DNA of 64,000 nucleotides from Actinoplanes sp. L3-i22. GTDB taxonomy: Bacteria; Actinomycetota; Actinomycetes; Mycobacteriales; Micromonosporaceae. The position numbers were made by a program, and so were the translations under genes. Below the pieces are notes generated by a model that was given only the letters and a program-made list of their open reading frames with translations, searched no databases and was not told where the DNA came from. The stretch covers positions 6,208,501 through 6,272,500 of the forward strand of contig NZ_AP024745.1 in NCBI RefSeq assembly GCF_019704555.1, given 5' to 3'. This document shows positions 7,322 through 15,411 of the stretch, piece after piece. How positions within the stretch are numbered: the stretch's first letter is position 1; each line of letters begins with the position of its first letter.

Positions 7322-8428
7322 GTGTCGACAACGCGTATCGGTGACGCCCTGCTGCTGGCGGTCGCCGTGGTCTGGGGAAGCAGCTATCTGACCGCGAAGA
7401 GCCTGACAGTCGCCGGCGGCGTGCTGGTCCTGCTGGCCCTCCGGTTCCTGATCTCGGCGGCCACGATGCTGCCGGTCCTCGCCTTCCAAAGCCTGAAAGG
7501 GCAGGCGACAGCCCAGACAACACCGCGGGCGGCAGAAGAAGAGCCAGCCGGGCGGGCAGCGGCAAAAGAGGCAGCCGGGCGGGCGGGAGACGGGGCAACC
7601 GGGCGGGCGGCAGAAGGGGCAGCCGGGCGGGAGACGGGGCAGGCGGCGCAGCGGGTGAGCCGGCGCGAGCTCGGCACCGGCGTGCTGCTGGGCGTCACCC
7701 AGGCCACCGTCCTGCTCCTGGAGACCTACGGCGTCTCGCTCACCAGCGCCACCAACGCCGGCGTCCTGATCAGCCTCACCATCCTGATGACCCCGATCCT
7801 GGAGGGCCTGGTCTCCCGCCGCTGGCTCCCCCGCTCGTTCTTCCTGGCCGCCGCCGCCGCGACCGCGGGCGTGATCCTGCTGGTCGCCGGCCCGGGCCTG
7901 CGCCCCCCGTCGACCGGCGACGCGCTGATGCTGGCCGCCGCCGTGGTACGCGCCGTCCACGTGACGCTGTCGGCACACCTGACGCGGAACCGTTCGTACC
8001 GAACCGGGGTTTTGACCGCCCTGCAGACCGTGACCGGCGCCGCCCTCTTCACCCCGGCGTTGTTCGCCGTGCCCTGGTCCTACAGCCCGGCCCAGTGGCT
8101 CGCGGTCACCTATCTGGCGCTGGGCTGCAGCGTCTTCGCGTTCGTGGTGCAGCTCTGGGCGATCCGCCGCACGTCGGCGTCCCGCGCGAGCCTGCTGCTG
8201 GGCACCGAGCCGGTCTGGGCGGTCTTCTTCGGCCTGCTGCTCGCCGGCGACCGGCTGAGCCCGATCGCGGTCGCCGGGATCGTGCTGGTGCTGGCCGGAA
8301 CGTATCTCGGACAGCGGGTCGAGAACCGGGCCCGGTCGATGCCATCCTTGCCGGATGCGATGGGTGGTGTGGCGGCAGGACGACAACGGCAACCGGTACG
8401 TGGTGGCGCGGAAGGACTCGCAGGCTGA
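7322..8428 (+). CDS. EamA/DMT-family transporter with a repeat-expanded loop
   Basis: The 368-aa product has about ten hydrophobic helices typical of drug/metabolite transporters (VVWGSSYLTAKSL at the start, LLLGTEPVWAVFFGLLLAG near the end). Between helices 2 and 3 it carries an unusual hydrophilic insert (about residues 60-113). The insert is rich in A, G, R and E, with repeated AGRAA/AGRE words encoded by in-frame DNA repeats; ordinary EamA loops here are only a few residues long. The GTG start sits in the LysR divergent gap. The last 74 bases overlap the next small gene in another frame, so the C-terminal tail after LGQRVENRA is doubtful. Confidence 0.85.
   Translation: MSTTRIGDALLLAVAVVWGSSYLTAKSLTVAGGVLVLLALRFLISAATMLPVLAFQSLKGQATAQTTPRAAEEEPAGRAAAKEAAGRAGDGATGRAAEGAAGRETGQAAQRVSRRELGTGVLLGVTQATVLLLETYGVSLTSATNAGVLISLTILMTPILEGLVSRRWLPRSFFLAAAAATAGVILLVAGPGLRPPSTGDALMLAAAVVRAVHVTLSAHLTRNRSYRTGVLTALQTVTGAALFTPALFAVPWSYSPAQWLAVTYLALGCSVFAFVVQLWAIRRTSASRASLLLGTEPVWAVFFGLLLAGDRLSPIAVAGIVLVLAGTYLGQRVENRARSMPSLPDAMGGVAAGRQRQPVRGGAEGLAG
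7545..7650. repeat. In-frame minisatellite in the EamA gene
   Basis: The words CAGCCGGGCGGG or CAACCGGGCGGG start at 7545, 7572, 7596 and 7620, at spacings of 27, 24 and 24 bases. All spacings are multiples of three, so the reading frame is preserved. Confidence 0.8.
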
Positions 8429-8519
8429 GGCGGAGCAGCTCGCGGCCACGCTGGAGGCGCGCGGCCACAAGCAGCTCTATTGGGTCGTGTCCGAAAACGT
8501 GGCGGCCGAAAACGATTAG
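8355..8519 (+). CDS. Short SPOR-like protein, 54 aa
   Basis: An ATG at 8355 opens a 54-aa frame reading MRWVVWRQDDNGNR, a central alternating Glu/Ala helix (SQAEAEQLAATLEARGHK) and QLYWVV. I recognise this pattern as a small actinobacterial protein usually labelled SPOR-domain-like. Its role is unknown. It overlaps the end of the EamA gene by 74 bases. Its TAG stop (8517-8519) overlaps the TAA of the convergent ligase gene, so the two genes end back to back with no spacer. Confidence 0.75.
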   Translation: MRWVVWRQDDNGNRYVVARKDSQAEAEQLAATLEARGHKQLYWVVSENVAAEND

Positions 8520-9055
8520 GCGAAGTCGCGGTATTTGATCTTCGCCCGCCGGCCGTCCGGGTGGTGCCAGACCAGGCCCTCGTAGTCCGGATGCGCCAGG
8601 ATCCACGCGCGCAGCCCGTCGAGGTCGCGCGGCACGTCGAAGCGCTCGGCCGCCGCATGGGCGATCAACTCATGTCCCCCGGTCCGCTCCGGGTTGCCGT
8701 TGATCTTCGGACCGACGAGCTCGTACGTGCCGGGCCGCCACCCGTCCGAGCGCGCGACCGCCTCGACGTGACAGGCCGCGTACGACGACTGTCCGATCGG
8801 CTCCCACCCCACCGTCTTGCCGGTGTTGTCGTCGGTCATCACCGCGCGGTAACCCGGCGGCCGGGTGCGCCCGGGCCGGACCTCCCGGCGCGCCCACCAC
8901 GTCCCGTCGTCGTCCAGCAGCACGCACGTCCCGTCGTACTTCCTGGTCGCGACCCCTTCCCCGGCGAGCACCCAGGCACACTCCGGGTTGGCCTCGGGCA
9001 GCACCCGCTTGCGATCGTCCGGGTCCCGCTGGAACACCGTGGGAATCTTGCGCAT
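8516..9055 (-). CDS. Small RNA-ligase-like nucleotidyltransferase (DUF5565 type)
   Basis: The 179-aa product carries the covalent nucleotidyltransferase motif I, KYDGT (residues about 39-43, lysine the AMP acceptor). A motif III-like stretch (GTYELVGPKING), motif IV (EGLVWHH) and a terminal motif V (KIKYRDF) follow. That is the minimal ATP-grasping ligase core seen in small RNA-ligase-1-like proteins. It has no added DNA-binding domain, so RNA sealing or repair is more likely than DNA ligation. The substrate is not indicated. No partner kinase or phosphatase lies nearby. Confidence 0.75.
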   Translation of the reverse strand: MRKIPTVFQRDPDDRKRVLPEANPECAWVLAGEGVATRKYDGTCVLLDDDGTWWARREVRPGRTRPPGYRAVMTDDNTGKTVGWEPIGQSSYAACHVEAVARSDGWRPGTYELVGPKINGNPERTGGHELIAHAAAERFDVPRDLDGLRAWILAHPDYEGLVWHHPDGRRAKIKYRDFA

Positions 9056-9098
9056 GTCGAAATCCTCGCAGGGCCGGTCCAGCGATTAACGTCCAAGG

Positions 9099-10544
9099 AT
9101 GGATCTTCGGATGTTCGTCGATGGCGCGTGGCGCGAGGCCCGATCAGGAGCGGTCACCACCGCGACGAGCCCGGCGACCGGTGAGGTGCTCGGCACGGTT
9201 CCGGACGGCGACCGTACGGATGCTCGCGAAGCGATCGAAAGCGCACGTCGCGCCGCGGCCGGATGGGCCCGCCTGTCCGCGTTCGACCGGGCCGCGCTGC
9301 TGCACCGGGTCGGTGACGTGATCGAGAGCCGGCGCGGCACGCTGGCCCGCACCCTCACGCTCGACCAGGGCAAACCCCTGTCCGAAGCGAACGACGAGGT
9401 GGCCGAGCTGATCGTCTACTGGCGGATGGCGGCCGAGGACGCCAAGCGGCTCGGCGGGCTGCTGCCGCCGTCGTCGAGCGCCGGCACGCGGGCCATGCTG
9501 ATCCGCCGGCCGCGCGGCGTGGTCGGCGTGATCACGCCGTGGAACTGGCCGTACACGATGCCGGCCGAGCTGATCGCGCCCGCGCTGGCGACCGGCAACA
9601 CGGTCGTCTGGACGCCCGCGCCGTCGACCTCGGTGGCCGCGATCGCGCTGGCCGGCTGCGTCGCCGAGGCCGATCTGCCGCCCGGCGTGCTCAACCTGGT
9701 GACCGGGCCGGGCGCGGTGGTCGGCAACGAGATCGCCGCGCATCCGGGGGTCGACGCGGTCGCGTTCATCGGCTCGACGGCGACCGGCCGGCTGGTCGCG
9801 CAGGCCGCCGCGGGCAAGGCGACGCTGCTGGAGATGGGTGGCAACGGGCCGCTCGTGGTCCTCGATGACGCCGACCTGGACCGGGCCGTCGAGGGCGCGC
9901 TCACCGCCTGTTTCCTGTGCGCGGGGCAGAGCTGCACGGCCGGCGAGCGGCTGCTGGTGCACTCGGCGGTGTCCGACGAGTTCGCGTCGCGGCTGGTCAC
10001 GGCCGTGCGGGAGCGGATCCGGCTGGGTGATCCGTTCGACGCCGCGACGACGATGGGGCCGCTGAACAATCCGGCGGTGGCCGCGAAGATGGCCGAGCAC
10101 GTGGCCGATGCGGTCGCCCGGGGCGCGACGGTCCGCACGGGTGGCGCGCCGGCAGGTGGTTTCCCGACCGATTTGTACTGGCCGGCAACGGTCCTCACCG
10201 AAGTCCCGGTCGAGGCCCTGGCGGCGGCCGAGGAGACGTTCGGGCCGATCGCGCCGATCGTCCGGATCGAGAGCCTGGACGAGGCGATCGAGCTGACCAA
10301 CGCGTCCCGGTACGGGCTGCTCGCGGCGGTCTACACGGCCGATCTGCAGCGCGGCCTGACGTTCGCGGACGCGGTCCGCACCGGCTGGGTCAACATCAAC
10401 GAGTCGACGAACTACTGGGAGAGCCACCTGCCGTTCGGCGGACGATCAGGATCGGACAGCGGCCTCGGGCGGGTCGGCGGCCCGCACCCGGCGGACACGT
10501 TCACCGAGCTGCAGACCGTGATCATCGGCCCGCCGTCCCGCTGA
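9099..10544 (+). CDS. NAD(P)+-dependent aldehyde dehydrogenase
   Basis: The 481-aa product is a full-length ALDH-superfamily enzyme. It has the cofactor-binding PWNWPYTMP, the general base Glu in LLEMGGNGP, the catalytic Cys in CAGQSCTAGER, and the late EETFGPIAPI motif. Such enzymes oxidise aldehydes to acids, and the closest named types are succinate-semialdehyde or betaine-aldehyde-like enzymes. It is not linked to a pathway here: both neighbours are convergent or unrelated. Confidence 0.9.
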   Translation: MDLRMFVDGAWREARSGAVTTATSPATGEVLGTVPDGDRTDAREAIESARRAAAGWARLSAFDRAALLHRVGDVIESRRGTLARTLTLDQGKPLSEANDEVAELIVYWRMAAEDAKRLGGLLPPSSSAGTRAMLIRRPRGVVGVITPWNWPYTMPAELIAPALATGNTVVWTPAPSTSVAAIALAGCVAEADLPPGVLNLVTGPGAVVGNEIAAHPGVDAVAFIGSTATGRLVAQAAAGKATLLEMGGNGPLVVLDDADLDRAVEGALTACFLCAGQSCTAGERLLVHSAVSDEFASRLVTAVRERIRLGDPFDAATTMGPLNNPAVAAKMAEHVADAVARGATVRTGGAPAGGFPTDLYWPATVLTEVPVEALAAAEETFGPIAPIVRIESLDEAIELTNASRYGLLAAVYTADLQRGLTFADAVRTGWVNINESTNYWESHLPFGGRSGSDSGLGRVGGPHPADTFTELQTVIIGPPSR

Positions 10545-10563
10545 AAACCACATCGCTCAGCGG
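10538..10563. terminator. Possible bidirectional hairpin between convergent genes
   Basis: CCGCTGA (10538-10544) pairs with TCAGCGG (10557-10563) across a 12-base loop. The stem contains the stop codons of both convergent genes. There is no T tract, so termination is only suggested. Confidence 0.3.
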
Positions 10564-10826
10564 AGCAGGTCGGGCACGCGCTCGAACAGCTGAACGGTGA
10601 ACGTGATCATCTCGTGGAGCATCCAGTTGCCGCAGAACAGCAGGACCGCGCCGATCGCGACCGCCTTCGGCACGAACGACAGCGTCGCTTCCTGGATCTG
10701 CGTCACCGACTGGAACAGGGAGATCGCGAAACCGACCGCCAGCGCGGTCAGCAGCACCGGCGCGGACAGTTTCGCCGCGATCGTCATCGCCTGCAGCCCC
10801 AGCTCAACCACCATGGTGTCGGTCAT
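10557..10826 (-). CDS. fliQ: Orphan flagellar export protein FliQ
   Basis: The 89-aa product has two membrane helices and the family signature between and after them (AISLFQSVTQIQEATLSFVPK, then the closing FTVQLFERVPDLL). FliQ is part of the FliPQR export gate of the flagellar type III apparatus in the cytoplasmic membrane. GGGAGGGG precedes the ATG. Its neighbours are an aldehyde dehydrogenase and a nitroreductase, with no other flagellar gene in the window, so it is either an isolated member of a dispersed set or an extra copy. Length is exactly normal. Confidence 0.85.
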   Translation of the reverse strand: MTDTMVVELGLQAMTIAAKLSAPVLLTALAVGFAISLFQSVTQIQEATLSFVPKAVAIGAVLLFCGNWMLHEMITFTVQLFERVPDLLR

Positions 10827-11023
10827 GCCCCTCCCTTCGGGCGAATCCGCGCCCGGTCGAGTGCAGTCCGGTCACCGCCCGGTTGCTATTCGGTTCACCC
10901 GCACAGGAAAGCTCAGGTCCCGCTTTCCGCTGCCGCACCGAAAACCCCGGACCCACACCCCGATTGGGTACGGCGAACAGCGCCGAACAGGCGCGGAGAT
11001 CGGGCCCGGGGTAGGTTGGCGGT

Positions 11024-11443
11024 ATGGTTTCTGCGATCGAATTGCATGGCGACCCGCACGTCGCGCGGTACCTGGAGACCGACGGCGAGGACGGCTTCCA
11101 CTGGCGGAACGGGACCGAGATCCTGATCCTGTTCACCACCGGCCGCAAGTCGGGCGAGGAGCGCTCGCACGCGCTGATCTTCCGCGAGCACCACGGCGCC
11201 TACCTGATCGTCGCGTCCAAGGGCGGTGCCGCCGCGCCGCCGGCGTGGTTCGTCAACCTGCAGGCCGACCCGCAGGTCGAGGTCCAGATCAAGGGCGACC
11301 GTTTCCCGGCCACCGCCCGGATCGCGACCCCCGAGGAGAAGCCCGCGATGTGGGCCAAGATGGTCGAGGTCTGGCCGGACTACGACGAGTACACGAAGAA
11401 GACCGACCGGGAGATCCCGATCGTCGTCCTCGACCGCACCTGA
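11024..11443 (+). CDS. F420-dependent nitroreductase-family (DDN-like) protein
   Basis: The 139-aa product has the features of the deazaflavin-dependent nitroreductase family: TTGRKSGEERSHALIFREH (phosphate-binding GRKSG), VASKGGAAAPPAWFVNLQADP, and VEVQIKGDRFPATARI. Members bind coenzyme F420 and reduce quinones or nitro compounds. F420 use is consistent with an actinomycete. The stop codon lies inside the first copy of an 18-base tandem repeat. Confidence 0.85.
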   Translation: MVSAIELHGDPHVARYLETDGEDGFHWRNGTEILILFTTGRKSGEERSHALIFREHHGAYLIVASKGGAAAPPAWFVNLQADPQVEVQIKGDRFPATARIATPEEKPAMWAKMVEVWPDYDEYTKKTDREIPIVVLDRT

Positions 11444-11488
11444 GCCGAGCACCGCACCTGAGCCGAGCACCGCACCTGAGACGAAGAC
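11435..11488. repeat. Three 18-bp tandem repeats spanning a stop codon
   Basis: CGCACCTGAGCCGAGCAC occurs at 11435-11452 and 11453-11470. A variant, CGCACCTGAGACGAAGAC, follows at 11471-11488. The TGA of the nitroreductase is in the first unit, so each copy carries an in-frame stop. Confidence 0.9.
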
Positions 11489-11510
11489 CGGGCCCAGCCG
11501 AGCCGAAGGG

Positions 11511-12704
11511 TCAGGCTCGCACCGGCAGCGACGAGTAACCCCGCAGGGTCAGCCGATCCCGGCGGACCGGCTCGCCCGCGGGGGCCAGCCCGGGCAGCCG
11601 GGTCAGCAGCAGCGGCAGCGCGACCTGCGCCTCCAGCCGGGCCAGCGGCGCCCCCAGGCAGTAGTGCGCGCCCCCGCCGAACGAGACCGGCTGGATGTTC
11701 GGCCGGTCCGGGTCGAACCGGTGCGGGTCGGGGTACCGCGCCGGGTCCCGGTTCGCCGCGCCGAGCAGCATGGTCAGCATCGCCCCGGCCGGGACGGCGA
11801 CCCCGTCGAGATCCAGCGGGGTGGTGGTGAACCGCGAGGTCAGCTGCACCGGCGAGTCGTACCGGAGGATCTCCTCGACGAAGGCCGGCGCGAGCTCCGG
11901 GTCCGACCGCAACCGATCAGCCTGCGCGGGATGGTCCAGCAGGATCTTCAGGCCGGTGCCGAGCAGGTTGGTGGTGGTCTCGAAGCCGGCCACCAGCAGC
12001 ACCACCAGGTTGGCGAGCAGTTCCTCGCCGGTGAGCACGGCGTCGTCGTCCCCCGCGGCCTGCACGAGCGCGCTGGTCAGGTCCTCGCGCGGGGCCCGCT
12101 GCCGGTCCGCGACCAGGCCGATGAAGTAGTCCTCCAGCTCGCGCCCGGCCTTGTCCGCGCGCCCCATCTCTTCCTCGCTGCTGATCGGCTCCAGCACCAC
12201 GGTCAGGTCGGCGGCGCGCTGCCGGAACCAGCGGCGCTCGCCCTCCGGGATGCCGAGCAGCGCGCAGATCACGCCGATCGGCAGCGGGTAGGCGAACGCG
12301 CTCATGAAGTCGGCCTCGGCCGGCATCTCGTCGATCAGCTCGCCGACCTGGGTGGCGATGACCTCGCGCATGGCGGCGACCCGGCGCGCGGTGAACGTGG
12401 CGGCGGCCGCGCGGCGCACCCGGGAGTGGTCCGGCGGGTTGGTCTGCAGCATCGACAGCACGACCGAGGCGACCCCGCGGTTCTCCCGCCAGGTGGGCCA
12501 GAACTGGTCGTAGTCGCGCTTGTCGGCCACCCGCAGGCCCGGGTCCCGCAGCAGGCGGCCGACCAGGGCGTGACTGCTCACGAAGAACTGGTTCTCCATG
12601 GCCGGGAGGACCGGCGAGTGCGCGCGGATGACGTCGTAGGCGGGGTATGGATCGAGGCGTCCCTCGGGCTGGAAAAGTAAGCCGAGCGCGGTTTCGTAAT
12701 CCAT
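11511..12704 (-). CDS. Cytochrome P450
   Basis: The 397-aa product is a typical soluble bacterial P450. It has the I-helix LLVAGFETTTN (acid/alcohol pair ET), the K-helix EEILRYDSP with the ExxR pair, and the haem-binding loop FGGGAHYCLGAPLARLE with the axial cysteine. It needs a ferredoxin and reductase that are not encoded nearby. The start at MDYETALGLLF matches the family. The longer open frame upstream reads antisense to the divergent FIST gene. The substrate is unknown. Confidence 0.9.
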   Translation of the reverse strand: MDYETALGLLFQPEGRLDPYPAYDVIRAHSPVLPAMENQFFVSSHALVGRLLRDPGLRVADKRDYDQFWPTWRENRGVASVVLSMLQTNPPDHSRVRRAAAATFTARRVAAMREVIATQVGELIDEMPAEADFMSAFAYPLPIGVICALLGIPEGERRWFRQRAADLTVVLEPISSEEEMGRADKAGRELEDYFIGLVADRQRAPREDLTSALVQAAGDDDAVLTGEELLANLVVLLVAGFETTTNLLGTGLKILLDHPAQADRLRSDPELAPAFVEEILRYDSPVQLTSRFTTTPLDLDGVAVPAGAMLTMLLGAANRDPARYPDPHRFDPDRPNIQPVSFGGGAHYCLGAPLARLEAQVALPLLLTRLPGLAPAGEPVRRDRLTLRGYSSLPVRA

Positions 12705-12741
12705 CCGGTCATCATGCCCGGCGCTGTCGAGCCCGCGAAGG

Positions 12742-12769
12742 CTCAGTTCGCGCAACGTCCGACCGATGA
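12742..12769 (+). promoter_or_regulatory. FliA-like promoter candidate upstream of the FIST gene
   Basis: CTCA (12742-12745), a 16-base spacer and ACCGATGA (12762-12769) resemble the CTCA...GCCGA(A/T)AA-type motif of flagellar sigma promoters in Actinoplanes. It lies 46 bases before the FIST start. Two mismatches in the -10 element make this tentative. Confidence 0.25.
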
Positions 12770-12815
12770 TCTGTCCCGGAAGGGCCGCCACGGGCCCGCC
12801 GTCGAGGGGGCGATC

Positions 12816-13982
12816 ATGGAGCGGTGGTTCGGGGTCGGGCGCAGTCTGCTGGCCGACCCGGCCGAGGCCGGGACGCAGGCGTGCCGCGAGGCGCTCGGTG
12901 GCCGCCGGGCCGGCCTGGTGATCGTGTTCGCCTCGCTGTCGCACTCGACACCGGCGATGGCGGCCGCGGTGCACGCGGCGGCCGGCGGGGACGTGCTGAT
13001 GATCGGCTGCTCGACGTCCGGGGAGTTCACCGCGGACGGTCGCGGCGCCGGGGTGGTGGTCAACGCGCTCGGCGGGGACGGGTTCCAGGCGTCCGGCCGG
13101 GCGGTGCCGTACAACAGCATGGATCTTTATGCGGCCGGCGAGACCGTGGCGTCCGCGCTGGACGACGTGGACTCCCCGCACCGGGTGCTGCTGATGCTCG
13201 GCGACGGGCGCAGCGGTGACCAGCAGGAAGTGGTCCGCGGGGCGTATTCGGTGGCCGGCGCGCAGGTGCCGCTGATCGGCGGGTGCGCGGGCGACAACGT
13301 GACGCAGACCGGTACGTACTCGTTCTTCAGCTCGGGCACCGAGGTCCGGGTCCTGAAGAACGCGGTGCTCGGCGCCGCGCTCGGTTCCGAGTCGGCGTTC
13401 GGGATCGCGATGGCGCACGGCTGGCACCGGACCGGCGAGCCGATGGTGGTGACCCGCAGCGAGGGCGGGCGGATCTTCGAGCTGGACGGTGAGCCGGCCC
13501 TCGACGTCTACCTGCGGCGCACCGGCGGGACGCCGGAGATCGCCGCGGACCCGGGCGCGTTCCTGAACTTCGCCACGGTCCGGCCGCTCGGCCTGGCCCG
13601 GCGCACCGGCGAGGACGTCCGGATCATCTTCGAGTGCGACCCGGAGCAGCGGTCGATCTCCAGCCTGGCCGACACGCCGGAGGGCGCGATGGTCTCGTTC
13701 ATGGAGCAGGACGCCGACCAGGTGATCGGTGCGGCGGCCACCGCCGGCCGGGCCGCGGCCGACGCGCTGGGCGGCGCCGAGCCACTCGGGGTCCTGGTCT
13801 TCGACTGCTGCGTACGCCCGATCGCCCTCGGCCAGGACAACACCGACGCCGCCGCCGAGCGGCTGCGGGACGCGCTCAAGCCGATCCCGTTCGGCGGTTT
13901 CTACTCCAACGGCGAGATCGTCCTGACCCGGGGCGCGAAGGGCATGCACCACCTGACCGTGGCCGCCCTGGCCGTGAGCTGA
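12816..13982 (+). CDS. FIST-domain sensory protein
   Basis: The 388-aa product is a FIST N plus FIST C protein. It has an early GLVIVFASLSHS and MIGCSTSGEFT, a central LIGGCAGDN, and a terminal GFYSNGEIVLTRGAKGMHHLTVAALAV. FIST domains are cytosolic modules thought to sense small ligands such as amino acids, and they are often linked to signalling output domains. The start at MERWFGVG follows GAGGGGG. Only 4 bases separate it from the diguanylate cyclase gene, which implies a sensor-output pair. Confidence 0.85.
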   Translation: MERWFGVGRSLLADPAEAGTQACREALGGRRAGLVIVFASLSHSTPAMAAAVHAAAGGDVLMIGCSTSGEFTADGRGAGVVVNALGGDGFQASGRAVPYNSMDLYAAGETVASALDDVDSPHRVLLMLGDGRSGDQQEVVRGAYSVAGAQVPLIGGCAGDNVTQTGTYSFFSSGTEVRVLKNAVLGAALGSESAFGIAMAHGWHRTGEPMVVTRSEGGRIFELDGEPALDVYLRRTGGTPEIAADPGAFLNFATVRPLGLARRTGEDVRIIFECDPEQRSISSLADTPEGAMVSFMEQDADQVIGAAATAGRAAADALGGAEPLGVLVFDCCVRPIALGQDNTDAAAERLRDALKPIPFGGFYSNGEIVLTRGAKGMHHLTVAALAVS

Positions 13983-13986
13983 CGCC

Positions 13987-15405
13987 GTGACCGCCTGGTC
14001 GATGCTGCGGCTCAGCGAGTACTTCAGCGCCATCACCCGGGCCGGGGACGAGCCGGCCGCCGCCCGGGTCGCCGTCCAGCGGGCCACCGAGGCGATCGAC
14101 GCCGAGCTGGGCGCCGTGATCTGGAACGGCGCCCTGGCCGCGTCGGTCGGGCTGGGCCGTTCCCCGGAGCCGGCCCTGTTCACCGAGATCCGCCCGGGCA
14201 GCGAGTCCGTGCGGTTCCCCGGGTTCGGGGACGCGTTCGTCACCGTGCACGCGCTCGACGGCGACTACGACGAGCGCCTGGTCGTGGCGCGGGCCGACGA
14301 GCCGTTCGCGCCCGAGGAACGCCAGATGCTGCAGGGCATGGCGAAGGTGCTCGGCCTGGCCGTGCGCGGGCTGCGCACGATCGCCGCCGAGCAGCAGCTG
14401 CGCCTGGAACGGGAGCGGGAGGCCGAGGCCCGGCTGGTGCTGCTGGAGGCGCTCGAACGCCGGGAACGGCTGCTCGAAACGCTGCTGCGGGTGCAGCGGG
14501 CGGCCGGGCAGGGCACCCCGCTCGGCGAGCTGCTGGACGCGATCACGCTCGGCGCCCGGACGCTGCTCGACGACGGGGTCGCGGCGCTGGTCCTGCACGA
14601 CATCGACGACCCGGCCCGGCTGACCGTGGCGTCCGCGTCCGGCGGCACCTCGACCGGCCGGGATCCGGTCCTGCGGGCCGCCCGCCGGGCGATGGCCGCC
14701 GGCGAGCCGATCGCCGACGGGCCGCTGGCGGCCGCGCCGGTCTACATCGGGGACCGGCTGGCCGGCGGGTTCGTGATCGCCGGGCACGGCGGCGACGTGC
14801 GCGTCTCCGAGCGGCGTGACGTCCTCGCCGCCTTCAGCGAGCAGGCCAGCCTGGCGCTGACCGGCGCGCACACCCTGGCCGCGGTGCACGCGGCGCACCA
14901 CGACCCGCTGACCCGGCTGCCCAACCGCACGCTGTTCCTGGAGCGGGCCGAGCAGGCCCTCGGCGCCGGTGGCCGGGCCGCCCTGCTCTACCTGGACCTC
15001 GACCTGTTCAAGCAGGTCAACGACACACTCGGGCACGCCGCCGGCGACGAGCTGCTGCGCGGGGTCGCGGACCGGCTGCGCACCTCGGTGCGCGAGTCGG
15101 ACATGGCCGCCCGGTTCGGCGGCGACGAGTTCGCGGTGCTGCTGGAGCCGATCTCCGGGGAACCGGAGGCGTGGGAGATCGCGCAGCGGGTGATCGACGC
15201 GATCAGCGAGCCGTTCGAGATCGCCGGGCGCAGCGTGCTCACCCGGGCCAGCGTGGGCATCGCCTACGGCGGCCCGGGCCGGACCGCGGAACGCCTGCTG
15301 GAGGACGCCGACCTGGCGATGTACCGGGCCAAGAAGACCAAACCCGGCACCTGCCGGGCCTTCGAACCCCGCATGCGTACCGAGTTGCTCCGCCCGGCCT
15401 GCTGA
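13987..15405 (+). CDS. GAF-GGDEF diguanylate cyclase
   Basis: The 472-aa product has a GAF-like N-terminal region, a charged coiled coil (QQLRLEREREAEARLVLLEA, about residues 137-160) and a second GAF-like region. The GGDEF domain begins near residue 300 (HDPLTRLPNRTLFLERAE) and has an intact GGDEF active site. The sequence RESD lies five residues upstream and matches the RxxD inhibitory site for c-di-GMP feedback. It should make c-di-GMP from GTP. It is co-transcribed with the FIST gene. Confidence 0.9.
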   Translation: MTAWSMLRLSEYFSAITRAGDEPAAARVAVQRATEAIDAELGAVIWNGALAASVGLGRSPEPALFTEIRPGSESVRFPGFGDAFVTVHALDGDYDERLVVARADEPFAPEERQMLQGMAKVLGLAVRGLRTIAAEQQLRLEREREAEARLVLLEALERRERLLETLLRVQRAAGQGTPLGELLDAITLGARTLLDDGVAALVLHDIDDPARLTVASASGGTSTGRDPVLRAARRAMAAGEPIADGPLAAAPVYIGDRLAGGFVIAGHGGDVRVSERRDVLAAFSEQASLALTGAHTLAAVHAAHHDPLTRLPNRTLFLERAEQALGAGGRAALLYLDLDLFKQVNDTLGHAAGDELLRGVADRLRTSVRESDMAARFGGDEFAVLLEPISGEPEAWEIAQRVIDAISEPFEIAGRSVLTRASVGIAYGGPGRTAERLLEDADLAMYRAKKTKPGTCRAFEPRMRTELLRPAC

Positions 15406-15411
15406 CCCGTC

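Noticed and set aside
10827..11000. FliA promoter for fliQ
   Set aside because: An ACCGAATA-like -10 is present on the minus strand, but no CTCA element lies 15-17 bases before it.
12705..14243. Long minus-strand open frame continuous with the P450
   Set aside because: It reads antisense to the FIST and GGDEF genes, has no domain, and is rich in H/R/P as expected for a shadow frame in GC-rich DNA.
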